Below, piece by piece: positions 17,858 to 25,151 of a DNA stretch of 64,000 nt; position 1 is the stretch's first letter; every line of letters starts with the position of its first letter. The stretch covers positions 1,844,001 through 1,908,000 of the forward strand of contig NZ_JAHVAH010000001.1 in assembly GCF_019264355.1 (NCBI RefSeq), written 5' to 3'. The notes under the pieces were generated by a model that was not told the origin of the DNA, did not search any database, and worked only from the letters and a program-made list of their open reading frames with translations. Source of the DNA: Sphingomicrobium clamense. GTDB taxonomy: Bacteria > Pseudomonadota > Alphaproteobacteria > Sphingomonadales > Sphingomonadaceae. Both the position numbers and the translations under genes were made by a program.

Positions 17858-18133
17858 GACGCCCCTTCAGCGCCGATTTCGTACGAGGTCGGCGCGCAGA
17901 TTATAGTCGCTCAACACCGACTGTATCCCCCCGACGAACCAAGCATCATTGCGGACATCGGATCGATGCACATATTTGTGCGTCGGCGTCGCGTTGAATG
18001 TCTCGATTCTAGAACGTCCTGTTTCTCGAGACATTCGACATAGATCGCCGTTGTGGAACGCGCAGGCGTCGGTCGCCCTCCAATTAACGAGGACTCCTCT
18101 TAGGGGGTCATGGACCACGCAGCGTGCCACAGC
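17858..18133. other. Intergenic region left of the element, with inverted repeats
   Basis: No gene that I can support. It holds a perfect 11-bp inverted repeat GAATGTCTCGA (17996-18006) / TCGAGACATTC (18026-18036) around a 19-base spacer, and a small hairpin GCACA-TATT-TGTGC (17968-17981). A 55-codon minus-strand frame (about 17867-18034, ending DYNLRADLVRNRR) has some protein-like character but no ribosome site and could be a remnant. Confidence 0.5.
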
Positions 18134-18169
18134 AAAAAGGCCGCCTCGGCATATGCCGAGGCGGCCTTT
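18134..18169 (-). terminator. Original tRNA-Arg terminator, now 10.8 kb away
   Basis: A perfect 34-base palindrome with 17-bp arms (18136-18169; AAAGGCCGCCTCGGCAT and its complement) ends, on the minus strand, in TTTTT (18138-18134). It lies 18 bases beyond the left copy of the tRNA 3' end. Before integration it would have directly followed the tRNA-Arg gene, so it is best read as that gene's rho-independent terminator. Confidence 0.8.
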
Positions 18170-18187
18170 GTTCATTTCGCCAGAAGG

Positions 18188-18237
18188 GAAATGGCGCGCC
18201 CGGAAGGATTCGAACCTCCGACCACCTGATTCGTAGT
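18188..18237. repeat. Left attachment site (50-bp direct repeat, tRNA 3' fragment)
   Basis: These 50 bases are identical to 28980-29029 and correspond to the tRNA-Arg 3' half, from the anticodon loop through the encoded CCA plus 4 bases. Beyond 18237 the two copies diverge at once. The left copy lacks the 5' half of the tRNA and is therefore the duplicated attachment-site remnant produced by site-specific integration. Confidence 0.93.
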
Positions 18238-18343
18238 TTCGGATCGGCTGTTGCTCCATTTTGCCGCGTTTTTCTTTTTTGACAGAAAACTCGGGATAAT
18301 GGCAACAATGGCTTGCACGTTCTTGCCTCGCGTTGCCGCTCGT

Positions 18344-18363
18344 GTGATTACTAAGTGATTACT
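18344..18363 (+). repeat. Tandem GTGATTACT repeats before the integrase gene
   Basis: Two identical 9-base copies (18344-18352 and 18355-18363) lie on an 11-base period just before the integrase ribosome site. The spacing puts both on the same DNA face. They could bind an integrase/excisionase arm domain or a repressor; this is inference. Confidence 0.45.
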
Positions 18364-18376
18364 GGAGGACTTTCTG

Positions 18377-19657
18377 ATGGCTGTTCAGAGGATCACAAAA
18401 TCAAGTGTCGATGCACTCAAGCCTGGGCCGCGCGACCAATATATCTGGGACGATCGGCTCAAAGGATTTGGCGTTAAAATCACGCCGGCTGGCGGCATCT
18501 CGTATGTGGTTCAATATCGGCCGAACGGTTCGCGCGGCAATCCGCGGCGAACAACGATCGGGAAACATGGCCCCCTCACCCCGACGCAAGCTCGAGACAA
18601 GGCGGAGGAAACTCTTCGGAACTTGAGGTTGCATGATATCGACCCGATCGAAGAGAAAAGAGCTAAGGCCAAAGCAAAAGTCGACTTGGCGTATCCGGCT
18701 TACGCCAAGCGCTTTGTCGACACTTACGGCAAGCGCAACTGGTCGAGCCATACGCAAGCAGACAACCGGCGCTATCTCACTGCGGCCGATGAGCCTCCAA
18801 TGCAGGCGCTCGGCTGCATGGCAATGCACGAGATCCAGCGGTCGGACATTGCTGCGGTGTTCGATCTGGTGCCTGACGATCAGCCGGGGCGTGCTCGCAA
18901 TCTTTGGGCTGCCCTGCGCAAACTTTTGAATTGGGCAGTGGAGCGCGGCGACATCGATCGTTCACCGGCGGAGGGATTCAAGGGCCCTAAACCCGTCAAG
19001 CCGCGCGATCGGGTTCTGGATGACCGTGAGATAACGCTGGCTTGGCGTGCAGCACACGAACTGGATTATCCGTTCGGACCATTCCTCAGGGTTCTCATCG
19101 CGACTGGCCAACGTCGAAACGAGGTTGCCGGCATGGACTGGCGCGAAGTCGATCGAGACAGCGCATCGTGGACGATCCCCGGCGACAAGACGAAGAACGG
19201 CCAGCCTCATTTCGTGCCGCTAAACGAGCTCGCGATCGCAGCGCTCGATGGCATCGTCGGCGAGGACTGGCCGTCCAGCGGCCTCATTTTCTCGACCACG
19301 GGCAAGACGCCGATCAGCGGGTTTGCTCGAGCCAAGCGGTCGCTGGACGAGGAAATGACCAAGTTGAACGAGGACGAGCCAGTCAATGCGTGGAGGCTTC
19401 ACGATCTGCGGCGAACTTTCGCGACAGGAATGCAGAGGCTAGGGATCCGCTTCGAAGTCACAGAGGCCGCGCTGAATCACATTTCTGGCGCCCGCTCAGG
19501 AGTCGCCGGCGTCTATCAGCGTCATGATTGGCACAATGAGAAGATCGTCGCGATGAAGGCTTGGTCCGATGCACTCATCAGACTTGGCGAAGGGCGCAAA
19601 TCCAAGCTTGGCGATGACGTAAACGAGGGCTCAAACGTGGTTGCGATCAATGCCTAG
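18377..19657 (+). CDS. int: Tyrosine-type site-specific integrase
   Basis: Catalyses integration and excision at the 50-bp tRNA site. The 426-residue protein has an N-terminal DUF4102-type arm-binding domain (WDDRLKGFGVKITPAGGISY), a SAM-like core-binding domain (~115-195) and a catalytic domain with Arg246 (TGQRRNEV), Lys in DKTKNGQPH, His342-Arg345 (LHDLRRTF), His368 (LNHISG) and Tyr380 (VYQRHDW). All catalytic residues are present, so it should be active. A GGAGG ribosome site precedes the ATG. It points into the element and lies 139 bases from the left attachment site. P4-type integrases commonly target tRNA genes. Confidence 0.96.
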   Translation: MAVQRITKSSVDALKPGPRDQYIWDDRLKGFGVKITPAGGISYVVQYRPNGSRGNPRRTTIGKHGPLTPTQARDKAEETLRNLRLHDIDPIEEKRAKAKAKVDLAYPAYAKRFVDTYGKRNWSSHTQADNRRYLTAADEPPMQALGCMAMHEIQRSDIAAVFDLVPDDQPGRARNLWAALRKLLNWAVERGDIDRSPAEGFKGPKPVKPRDRVLDDREITLAWRAAHELDYPFGPFLRVLIATGQRRNEVAGMDWREVDRDSASWTIPGDKTKNGQPHFVPLNELAIAALDGIVGEDWPSSGLIFSTTGKTPISGFARAKRSLDEEMTKLNEDEPVNAWRLHDLRRTFATGMQRLGIRFEVTEAALNHISGARSGVAGVYQRHDWHNEKIVAMKAWSDALIRLGEGRKSKLGDDVNEGSNVVAINA

Positions 19658-20183
19658 TTCGACGCTCGAAATCGATATGAGTGCGCTTGCCGACTTTCCC
19701 GCCGTCGATCGTGAAAAGGTCACATGGGCCATCGAAGTTCACAACGCCAATCTTGATCGGCTGGAGGGTGCGCCAACAACTTCCGAAAGCATCAATTTGA
19801 TGAGGTCTGCCGCGGCCGATTTGAAGAAGGCCAAACACAAATTGGAGCGGGCGAATATGACCAAGATCATGGCCGACACGGAGGCCGAACGCGTCGCTGC
19901 CATCGAACGTGACATCATTGATGAAGCCGACCGGGTGTCCTCATTGAAGCCCGTACAACTCCGAAATCGAGCGTCCATCTGGCTGGTCGCGCACTGCGCA
20001 AGCATATGTTCCGACGCGGGGTATCCGGTCAACGCATCGACGGGTGGCGCGTTATATGCGGTGCTAGCTGTCGTGCACAAAGCCGCCAAAACCGCGAGCC
20101 GGACGGGTAAGGAGCCGCGGATTGAGCACCAAATCCGCTATGCAATGAATGATCGGCTCTTAAGGTCATATCGACCTGGATGA
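19650..20183 (+). CDS. Element protein of unknown function (177 residues)
   Basis: Begins MPSSTLEIDMSALADFPAVD with its ATG 8 bases inside the integrase end, so it is likely coupled to it; an internal Met 12 residues later is an alternative. The middle part (~35-95) is strongly helical and charged (ADLKKAKHKLERANMTKIMA, EAERVAAIERDIIDEADRV), probably a coiled coil. The C-terminal half has Cys and hydrophobic stretches (ASIWLVAHCASICSDAGYPV) and ends basic. I recognise no family. Location next to int suggests a role in element maintenance or excision control, but nothing in the sequence proves this. Confidence 0.7.
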   Translation: MPSSTLEIDMSALADFPAVDREKVTWAIEVHNANLDRLEGAPTTSESINLMRSAAADLKKAKHKLERANMTKIMADTEAERVAAIERDIIDEADRVSSLKPVQLRNRASIWLVAHCASICSDAGYPVNASTGGALYAVLAVVHKAAKTASRTGKEPRIEHQIRYAMNDRLLRSYRPG

Positions 20184-20267
20184 CGGCTCACCTTGCAAAC
20201 CTACCTTAGAAATTGGGGGAGAGTTTCAAGCCTGTTTAGATGGAAGGGCTAGACAAGACGGAGAAAG

Positions 20268-20288
20268 ATGCTCCCTTGAAAGGAGCAT
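20268..20288 (+). promoter_or_regulatory. Hairpin covering the ribosome site of the AlpA-like gene
   Basis: ATGCTCC (20268-20274) and GGAGCAT (20282-20288) form a perfect 7-bp stem with a 7-base loop. The 3' arm contains the Shine-Dalgarno bases (AGGAG, 20281-20285) of the gene starting at 20292. If folded, the RNA would hide the ribosome site, suggesting translational control of the regulator. Confidence 0.5.
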
Positions 20289-20291
20289 GAA

Positions 20292-20489
20292 ATGCGACGA
20301 CTAATGACAGAAGCGGAGGCCTCCATTCGGACGGGGCTGGCGGCTTCCACTCTCCAAAAACAGCGGGTCCGGGGTGACGGTATCCCATATGTGAAGATCG
20401 GGCGAAGCGTCCGTTACGACTCTGATGTCGTGGACGAATGGCTTGATGCTCGGACTGTGTCGTCGACCTCGCAGGCGATCGCCTCATGA
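20292..20489 (+). CDS. AlpA/excisionase-like MerR-type helix-turn-helix protein
   Basis: A 65-residue winged-helix protein. MTEAEASIRTGLAASTLQKQ then IPYVKIGRSVRYDSDVVDEW LDAR follows the classic excisionase/AlpA pattern: helix-turn-helix, a wing with Ile-Gly-Arg-x-Val-Arg-Tyr, and a final helix with WLDAR. In P4-like elements and Gram-negative PICIs, AlpA proteins activate element genes; Xis proteins steer the integrase to excision. It is preceded by AAAGGAG inside a hairpin. Its TGA overlaps the next ATG (ATGA), starting a chain of overlapping small genes. Confidence 0.85.
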   Translation: MRRLMTEAEASIRTGLAASTLQKQRVRGDGIPYVKIGRSVRYDSDVVDEWLDARTVSSTSQAIAS

Positions 20490-20665
20490 CCAGACCGCCC
20501 AAAAAGATGGGGCCCGTTCGGCGGCAGGCCCCGTGTTCCGATCTGGTGACGACCGAGCGAACCTACAGACCCTACTCTGATGGCGGTAAACTCGCAAGGC
20601 GAAGCTGGGCCAATCGTCCTGTCTACGGACGCAATGGCTTCTGGTTGGAGGTTCGCCATGGATAA
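20486..20665 (+). CDS. Small basic element protein (59 residues)
   Basis: Starts MTRPPKKMGPVRRQAPCSDL with ATGA overlap to the AlpA-like gene and ends FWLEVRHG, overlapping the next gene by 8 bases. The product is Arg/Lys-rich with aromatic residues toward the end (TYRPYSDGGKLARRSW, YGRNGFW). It is too short for a confident family call. Support comes from its position in a gene chain where each stop overlaps the following start. It could be a DNA-binding accessory or a regulatory peptide; no function is assigned. Confidence 0.58.
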   Translation: MTRPPKKMGPVRRQAPCSDLVTTERTYRPYSDGGKLARRSWANRPVYGRNGFWLEVRHG

Positions 20666-20921
20666 AAGATCAGCAATCAAAAACGGGAACGATCGAACCT
20701 GGCGACGGCACCTCCGCGGCGATCTTCGGGGCAGCGAGGAGGAATGCCACCTCAAGCGAGTGACGGGCTATTTCGGATACGAGATACCGAACGCTTTTTC
20801 TCTGAGCTGCCTGGTTGCGTCCGGCCATTGGGACGATCTGGCGGATTTGGCCATCTCGGAACAGGAGGGCGGCGTTCTTGTGCTCGACCTCACAGTAGGC
20901 GCCAAGGACGCGAATGATTGA
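20658..20921 (+). CDS. Element protein of unknown function (87 residues)
   Basis: Begins MDKRSAIKNGNDRTWRRHLR, with its ATG inside the end of the previous small gene (8-base overlap) and a GGAGG six bases before it, which supports this start over an in-frame ATG at 20580. The centre CHLKRVTGYFGYEIPNAFSL looks folded, and the C-terminus is acidic and hydrophobic (GGVLVLDLTVGAKDAND). No family recognised. The stop TGA shares a base with the initiator ATG (TGATG), so the chain of coupled translation continues into the replication gene. Confidence 0.62.
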   Translation: MDKRSAIKNGNDRTWRRHLRGDLRGSEEECHLKRVTGYFGYEIPNAFSLSCLVASGHWDDLADLAISEQEGGVLVLDLTVGAKDAND

Positions 20922-21685
20922 TGGCTCGGAAGAAGCGTCATCAGCCGCGCGACCGTGCTGACCTACGCGGCGGGACTTTCATCGGCCTGCCTTCCACCGT
21001 CGCTGACTCGCCAGCCTATGTGGATCTGGAACCCTACGACCGCGCGGTGCTGCTCGAGATCATGCGAGCCTTCAACGGAGGCAACAATGGCAAGATCGGC
21101 ATCAGCTACGCCACGATCGGCAAGCGTCTAGGTAGTCGGAACAACCGGCGCATCTCGCAAGCAATGGGCAGGCTCATCACGCATGGAATGATCGCCGAGC
21201 CTACGGACCACTCATGGACCGAACGACGTGCGCGTGAGTATCGCCTGACGTTTATCAGCACGACCGATGGGCGCGGAATGTCGACCCCGGCGACGAATGA
21301 CTATCGCCACTGGACCCCAGACAGAGAAAAAATCAGCGGTGACGCTCCGACACTAGAGACCCCCTCGTCTGGTGACGCTCAAACACCAGAGCCTGTTTGG
21401 ACTGGTGACGCTGGGACACCAACGACTTTCCATTCTCCCTCTAAGGAGCCGAAAGGGGGGGATGGTCAATCTGGTGACGGAGAGACACTACATATACTTA
21501 AGCCATACGGTGGCGAACAATTGGGGGATGAAAATACCCCCCTTAAATCGGGCGGCCGAATTTGCGACGACTGCGGACAGGCCTTCAAGCCTGGCCCGCA
21601 TCGTCATCAGCGATACTGCGACGAGCGTTGTCGAAGCCGTGCCGAAAAGCGCCGGTTCCGCGAACGGCAGCAGGCGACCGGATGA
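20921..21685 (+). CDS. Winged-helix replication-initiator-like protein with C-terminal zinc motif
   Basis: A 254-residue protein. Residues ~20-105 form a winged helix (DLEPYDRAVLLEIMRAF, ISYATIGKRLGSRNNRRISQ, MGRLITHGMIAEP) resembling the N-terminal DNA-binding domains of phage O-type replication proteins. A Pro/Gly/Asp-rich linker (~120-205) is encoded by iteron DNA (four SGDA-like peptide repeats). The C-terminus has a zinc-binding pattern C215-x2-C218 ... C233-x3-C237, followed by a basic helix RSRAEKRRFRERQQ. No helicase or primase domain is present, so it would need to recruit host DnaB or similar. Initiator identity is inferred from fold plus the embedded repeats. Confidence 0.68.
   Translation: MARKKRHQPRDRADLRGGTFIGLPSTVADSPAYVDLEPYDRAVLLEIMRAFNGGNNGKIGISYATIGKRLGSRNNRRISQAMGRLITHGMIAEPTDHSWTERRAREYRLTFISTTDGRGMSTPATNDYRHWTPDREKISGDAPTLETPSSGDAQTPEPVWTGDAGTPTTFHSPSKEPKGGDGQSGDGETLHILKPYGGEQLGDENTPLKSGGRICDDCGQAFKPGPHRHQRYCDERCRSRAEKRRFRERQQATG
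21338..21488 (+). repeat. Four iterons inside the initiator gene (probable origin)
   Basis: Four 16-base direct repeats start at 21338, 21371, 21404 and 21473; the first three read GGTGACGCTNNNACAC and the fourth GGTGACGGAGAGACAC. Spacings are 33, 33 and 69 bases; 33 is three helical turns. An A+T-rich stretch with CATATACTTAA follows the last copy. This arrangement (iterons within the initiator gene, then an AT-rich unwinding region) is that of lambda O/ori. Confidence 0.7.
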
Positions 21686-22005
21686 TGTCAGACAGGCGGC
21701 TGATCTGTGATGACGAACTTTCGGCGGCAAATTGTTTTCGATGCCGAGCATTTGGTTTGCTCGCGACGATAGATGCCCAGAAGGCCTCCGTCCTAACGTC
21801 CGAAACGACCGCGAGCGATGGATTGCTTAGCAGTGGCAAGCGAAGGGACCTACCCCATCCTGTCACCGCTCCGTGCACGCGCGCGCGAGATCGTCGTGGA
21901 AAATGGCGACGCGCTGATCTACAGTCAGGGTATCGCAATAGGAAAAACTGGCGAAACGGGGCGTCCAGTAATCAAATTGGTAAGCATTTGAGGTGCACAC
22001 GATGA
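21682..22005 (+). CDS. Possible element protein (107 residues), overlapped by an alternative frame
   Basis: Begins MMSDRRLICDDELSAANCFR and links the initiator and terS-like genes by ATGA overlaps at both ends, which argues that it is translated. The first ~45 residues look protein-like (CRAFGLLATIDAQKASVL), but the second half (RRGKWRRADLQSGYRNRKNW) looks like out-of-frame sequence. A 57-residue frame in another phase over the same DNA (21818-21991) looks more natural there. A frameshift or a recoding event between them is possible. No function assigned. Confidence 0.4.
   Translation: MMSDRRLICDDELSAANCFRCRAFGLLATIDAQKASVLTSETTASDGLLSSGKRRDLPHPVTAPCTRARDRRGKWRRADLQSGYRNRKNWRNGASSNQIGKHLRCTR
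21818..21991 (+). CDS. Possible small element protein (57 residues), alternative frame
   Basis: Frame beginning MDCLAVASEGTYPILSPLRA and ending GETGRPVIKLVSI, 10 bases before the terS-like ATG. Its composition (RAREIVVENGDALIYSQG) resembles a real beta-strand/helix protein more than the competing 107-residue frame does over this stretch, but no good ribosome site precedes the ATG. Either this is a separate small gene or it is the correct C-terminal half of the longer frame after a frameshift. Confidence 0.4.
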   Translation: MDCLAVASEGTYPILSPLRARAREIVVENGDALIYSQGIAIGKTGETGRPVIKLVSI

Positions 22006-22424
22006 CGATCTACTCTAAACAACTAGCCGAGCGCATCTGCCAGGCAATCGCTGACGGCCATTCGCTTGCTGCCATCGAGAAGATGGAAAAAATGCCTTGC
22101 AAGCGGACGATTATTCGATGGCGAACCGAACATGCAGAATTTGACGCTGCCTATCGTGACGCCCGAACGGTGGATGCAATAAATGTGGAGGACCAAGTAC
22201 GGCAACTGGTCGAGACCGTTAACTGCAAAGATTCTGCGGCAGCCGCCAGAGAAAAATTCCAAATGCTGAAATGGCTCGCAGCGGTTAAGTCACCTCGAGA
22301 ATACGGCAATCGTACGGAGGTCAGTCATGAGACTCGAATGAACTTGGCTGAGGCCATCAGTGCGGCGCGAAAGCGAGCGGGTATGACTAGTCAGAACATT
22401 TCGCAGCGTTCGTCCAATGAGTAG
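22002..22424 (+). CDS. Terminase small subunit-like protein (Sf6-type)
   Basis: A 140-residue protein: MTIYSKQLAERICQAIADGH, helix-turn-helix (SLAAIEKMEKMPCKRTIIRW), a helical segment (EFDAAYRDARTVDAINVEDQ) and AREKFQMLKWLAAVKSPREYG before a polar tail. The pattern LAERIC..I..G.S...I.....MP....I.RW and the later WLAA...P..YG match small terminase subunits of the Sf6 group, which recognise phage DNA for packaging. No large terminase gene is present, so in this element the protein would redirect a helper phage's terminase or act as a regulator. It ends the plus-strand module; a 283-base gene-free stretch follows before the convergent nuclease gene. Confidence 0.68.
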   Translation: MTIYSKQLAERICQAIADGHSLAAIEKMEKMPCKRTIIRWRTEHAEFDAAYRDARTVDAINVEDQVRQLVETVNCKDSAAAAREKFQMLKWLAAVKSPREYGNRTEVSHETRMNLAEAISAARKRAGMTSQNISQRSSNE

Positions 22425-22707
22425 GGCTGCTGACGGCATGCGCCCCCATTGCTGACTTTCCGGTTCGCTCTTAACCTACCCCAAACCTGCCGTTCAAAAG
22501 CCCAAAGCCGGAGCCCGCTTGATCCAAAACCAATAACCACGAAGCAGATTGCTGCGAAGCTGAGATTGGGATCTTCTCGGCTCACACGCAATCGCTACAG
22601 ATCGAATTTCAAGCGTGGTGCGCTTAGAATAGCGGTTCGGCGGAAAAAGGTAGGTTGGAGTTACTGGCCAGACTTGAATGGCCGAGCCGGCTCTCAACGA
22701 AGCGGCG

Positions 22708-24105
22708 CTAATTTGCCGTTTCAGGGGAAATCGGCTGTCCTCGTTTTTGCGACATCACCTCTGCAGCGTTCGCAGCGATGTGCGAAAGTAGAACTTCCGG
22801 CCCTTTGTCCAAATATCGATCTACGATTGGTCCATTGACAAAGAGAAACTGCAGATGAGTAGTCTGGGTGATTTCTTTCGCGTAGGCGATCGCTTCGCTG
22901 GTGAAATCGCTTGTGGTGACCACCGCCACAACATGTGCTTTCGTGTAGATGGCCAGCCCAACTTCCTTCGCGACATCACCCAAGCCTACACGACCTGCGA
23001 CGCACTTGCATTGGAAGTTCCACCTCGAGAATAATAGGTTTTTCCCTTCCGCCGTGAGATCCACTTCAGCGTAAGCAGTCTCACGGCTTCGCAATCGAAA
23101 AGCACGGGGCTCGATACCAATGTCGAGGATCATTTTGAGAGCTAGGAGCTCTAATCCCAGCCCCCTATCGAACTTCTCGTCGCTTTCGAGCAAACTTTTC
23201 ACATCTGATAGAGGCATGTCGATCTTTGCTCGAAGATCGGCAGGAATGACTTGATCAAAGTCTGGCAAGACTGACTCAATCGGTATGCCCATCAGCCTAG
23301 CTGATGGTTTTATGCTGCCGCTCTTGCCGCCGCGGCCCGCACCCGCGTGTCGAGGGGCTTCCAGCCATCCCGCTAGTGCGAGTGGATTGACTATCTTGGC
23401 CCTCATCTGATCTTCGTCGAAGTGCGCACGATGATGAGCCAAACACTCATCGATGACCCGCTTCGCGGGGATTTCGGTGCCGCCCGTTCCCTCGCTCATT
23501 CGCCTCAGCGCTTGAACAAAAATTTGCTGGTTAAGTGGTAGATCAGAAAAATCTGATCGTTCCGATCCGGAAATACCCAATACCGCCTTCATTCTGGCAT
23601 CGTCCGGAACAGGTGGTTGTCGGCCCTGCTTGGTAAACAAGCCAGCCTCGATCATCCAGTTCAATAGGGTCGTGTGGTCGGTGGTTGCAGTGGACAGGTC
23701 TGTAATGCCAACTCGTTCAAGTTCTTTTTTCAGGGTCGCTTTCGTGACCTGTTCAGTTCTGGTGTTCAGCGACCGGACGGCATCGATTAGAGCCATACCA
23801 TTCATATTATCGACAATATGACGAACGAGCTTCGCCGCCCCATCCTTGGAAGTTTTCGCGGTAGCAATGTCTTTTCCGACCGCTGTCAAAGCGAGAGGAT
23901 CCCGCGTAATTAGACCCAAGTTTGTGAGGGTGGCCGGCACATTCGTACTCGCACGCTTATTGTTAGCGCTGGCGAAGAATACTCTATCCCACTCTTTTAC
24001 GACATCATCCCAATTAGGGGCTTTTGAGGCGACTATCTGCAAAGGCCGACGCACGTCTCCGATTATGCCCGGCGAAAAATCGTTGAATGACGGCAGTCGT
24101 TTCAT
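22708..24105 (-). CDS. Type II restriction endonuclease, PD-(D/E)XK (Mrr-like) fold
   Basis: A 465-residue nuclease and last gene of a four-gene R-M operon, overlapping the methyltransferase gene by ATGA. The C-terminal ~150 residues have the restriction-endonuclease core: helix RGLGLELLALKM with Glu, AYAEVDLTAEGKN with the metal Asp, then FQCKC giving the Q-x-K catalytic pair, and a later KEVGLAIYTKAHVVAVVTT strand region. The N-terminal ~250 residues are helical with probable winged-helix recognition segments (TLLNWMIEAGLFTKQG). It would cut unmethylated DNA at the site protected by the adjacent enzymes. The recognition sequence cannot be read off. Confidence 0.83.
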   Translation of the reverse strand: MKRLPSFNDFSPGIIGDVRRPLQIVASKAPNWDDVVKEWDRVFFASANNKRASTNVPATLTNLGLITRDPLALTAVGKDIATAKTSKDGAAKLVRHIVDNMNGMALIDAVRSLNTRTEQVTKATLKKELERVGITDLSTATTDHTTLLNWMIEAGLFTKQGRQPPVPDDARMKAVLGISGSERSDFSDLPLNQQIFVQALRRMSEGTGGTEIPAKRVIDECLAHHRAHFDEDQMRAKIVNPLALAGWLEAPRHAGAGRGGKSGSIKPSARLMGIPIESVLPDFDQVIPADLRAKIDMPLSDVKSLLESDEKFDRGLGLELLALKMILDIGIEPRAFRLRSRETAYAEVDLTAEGKNLLFSRWNFQCKCVAGRVGLGDVAKEVGLAIYTKAHVVAVVTTSDFTSEAIAYAKEITQTTHLQFLFVNGPIVDRYLDKGPEVLLSHIAANAAEVMSQKRGQPISPETAN

Positions 24106-25151
24106 GCGGCCTCGCAGAGATTTTTACCGATTGCTTCGGAGACGCTCCGTCCGATGGCTGCAGCCAGTTTGGGAGGTACAGCATTCCCGATCTGCCTCCA
24201 TTGCTGCTCGATCGTACCCGCCAGCTGAAACTCATCTGGAAATGTCTGTAAGCGTTTAATCTCCGCGATCCTCAAAATACGATTCCGCCAATGGAATGGC
24301 CCCATATTATTAGAGCGGCGTGCCTGTATCGTCCAAGACGGTAGCTCCGGACTTAGCTTCAGAAGGAACGACCAATATCGTCCTCTCCACTGAAATTTCG
24401 GTTCGGGGTGTCCCCTCTTTTCCGTGAAATATAGATAGTTGTCTCCGGGTGGCACTTGGCAAAGCAAGTCATGGTGTTTCCCGCCTGCAAAGTGCCCACG
24501 GTCACAAGCATTCGCTTCAGTGTCGAGATCTTTTAGAACCTGACCTGAAGTGACCCATGGAAGTTTCCCGTCGCGGGCTTCCTTGTCGTGAGTGGGCTCG
24601 GGCAACTTTATTTGCCCCTCGAGGGACCCAAGAACGAAGCAGCGCTCGCGAATTTGAGGCACACCGAAGTCCGCCGCATTTAAAACGCCCGTCGTCACCT
24701 TATAACCTATTGCCTCTGCGCGTCTTATGATCGTCTCTAACGCCTCCGAATGCACTTTATAAGCCAGGCCTTTGACGTTCTCCAGAATGAAGGCGCGAGG
24801 TCTGAACCAGTCGAGCATCTTCAAATACCCGTCAACTGTTTCCCAACCATTCGGGTCGTCTAAGGCACGCGGCTTGTCCTTCCGGTAAAATCGACTTTTT
24901 GAGAAAGGAGGACATGGTGGGCCACCCGCTATGAGATCGATCTTCTCCGAAATTTTGCCGAGCTTAGCTTGGAAGTCTGCTCGAGATAGCGTGCCGATCC
25001 GACCGCAAAGGAACGGCACTTCAGGTGAATTCACTCGCCATGTTTCTTCACAGAGAGGCTCGGAGTCGGAAGCGAGCACCGTCTTAAAGCCCGCCTCATG
25101 AAGCCCGACATCCAATCCGCCGCAGCCACTGAAAAGACTAATACTACGCAT
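24102..25151 (-). CDS. DNA (cytosine-5) methyltransferase, second of a paralogous pair
   Basis: A 349-residue C5-MTase using S-adenosylmethionine. Motif [16 protein letters not shown], motif [13 protein letters not shown] with the catalytic Cys (PCPPF instead of the usual PCQPF), motif VI ILENVKG, motif [14 protein letters not shown] and motif [15 protein letters not shown] are all present. From the target-recognition region on ([45 protein letters not shown]) it is clearly similar to the neighbouring methyltransferase, so the pair arose by duplication. It overlaps the genes before (8 bases) and after (ATGA). Confidence 0.93.
   Translation of the reverse strand: MRSISLFSGCGGLDVGLHEAGFKTVLASDSEPLCEETWRVNSPEVPFLCGRIGTLSRADFQAKLGKISEKIDLIAGGPPCPPFSKSRFYRKDKPRALDDPNGWETVDGYLKMLDWFRPRAFILENVKGLAYKVHSEALETIIRRAEAIGYKVTTGVLNAADFGVPQIRERCFVLGSLEGQIKLPEPTHDKEARDGKLPWVTSGQVLKDLDTEANACDRGHFAGGKHHDLLCQVPPGDNYLYFTEKRGHPEPKFQWRGRYWSFLLKLSPELPSWTIQARRSNNMGPFHWRNRILRIAEIKRLQTFPDEFQLAGTIEQQWRQIGNAVPPKLAAAIGRSVSEAIGKNLCEAA

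Noticed and set aside
17867..18259. 130-codon minus-strand frame crossing the left att site
   Set aside because: Its N-terminal part is a translated tRNA fragment (GGRRFESFRARH) and the rest lacks a ribosome site; at most a remnant of about 55 codons.
21338..21488. Possible short CRISPR array
   Set aside because: The units are 16 bases and not palindromic, spacers are 17 and 53 bases, and the whole lies in a coding frame; iterons explain them better.
18377..22424. Complete prophage
   Set aside because: Only integration, regulation, initiation and a TerS-like gene are present; portal, capsid, tail, lysis and large terminase are missing within the att boundaries.
22449..22838. 129-codon plus-strand frame after the TerS-like gene
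   Set aside because: It runs antisense into the nuclease gene; the free part (22449-22707) has no ribosome site or protein-like pattern.
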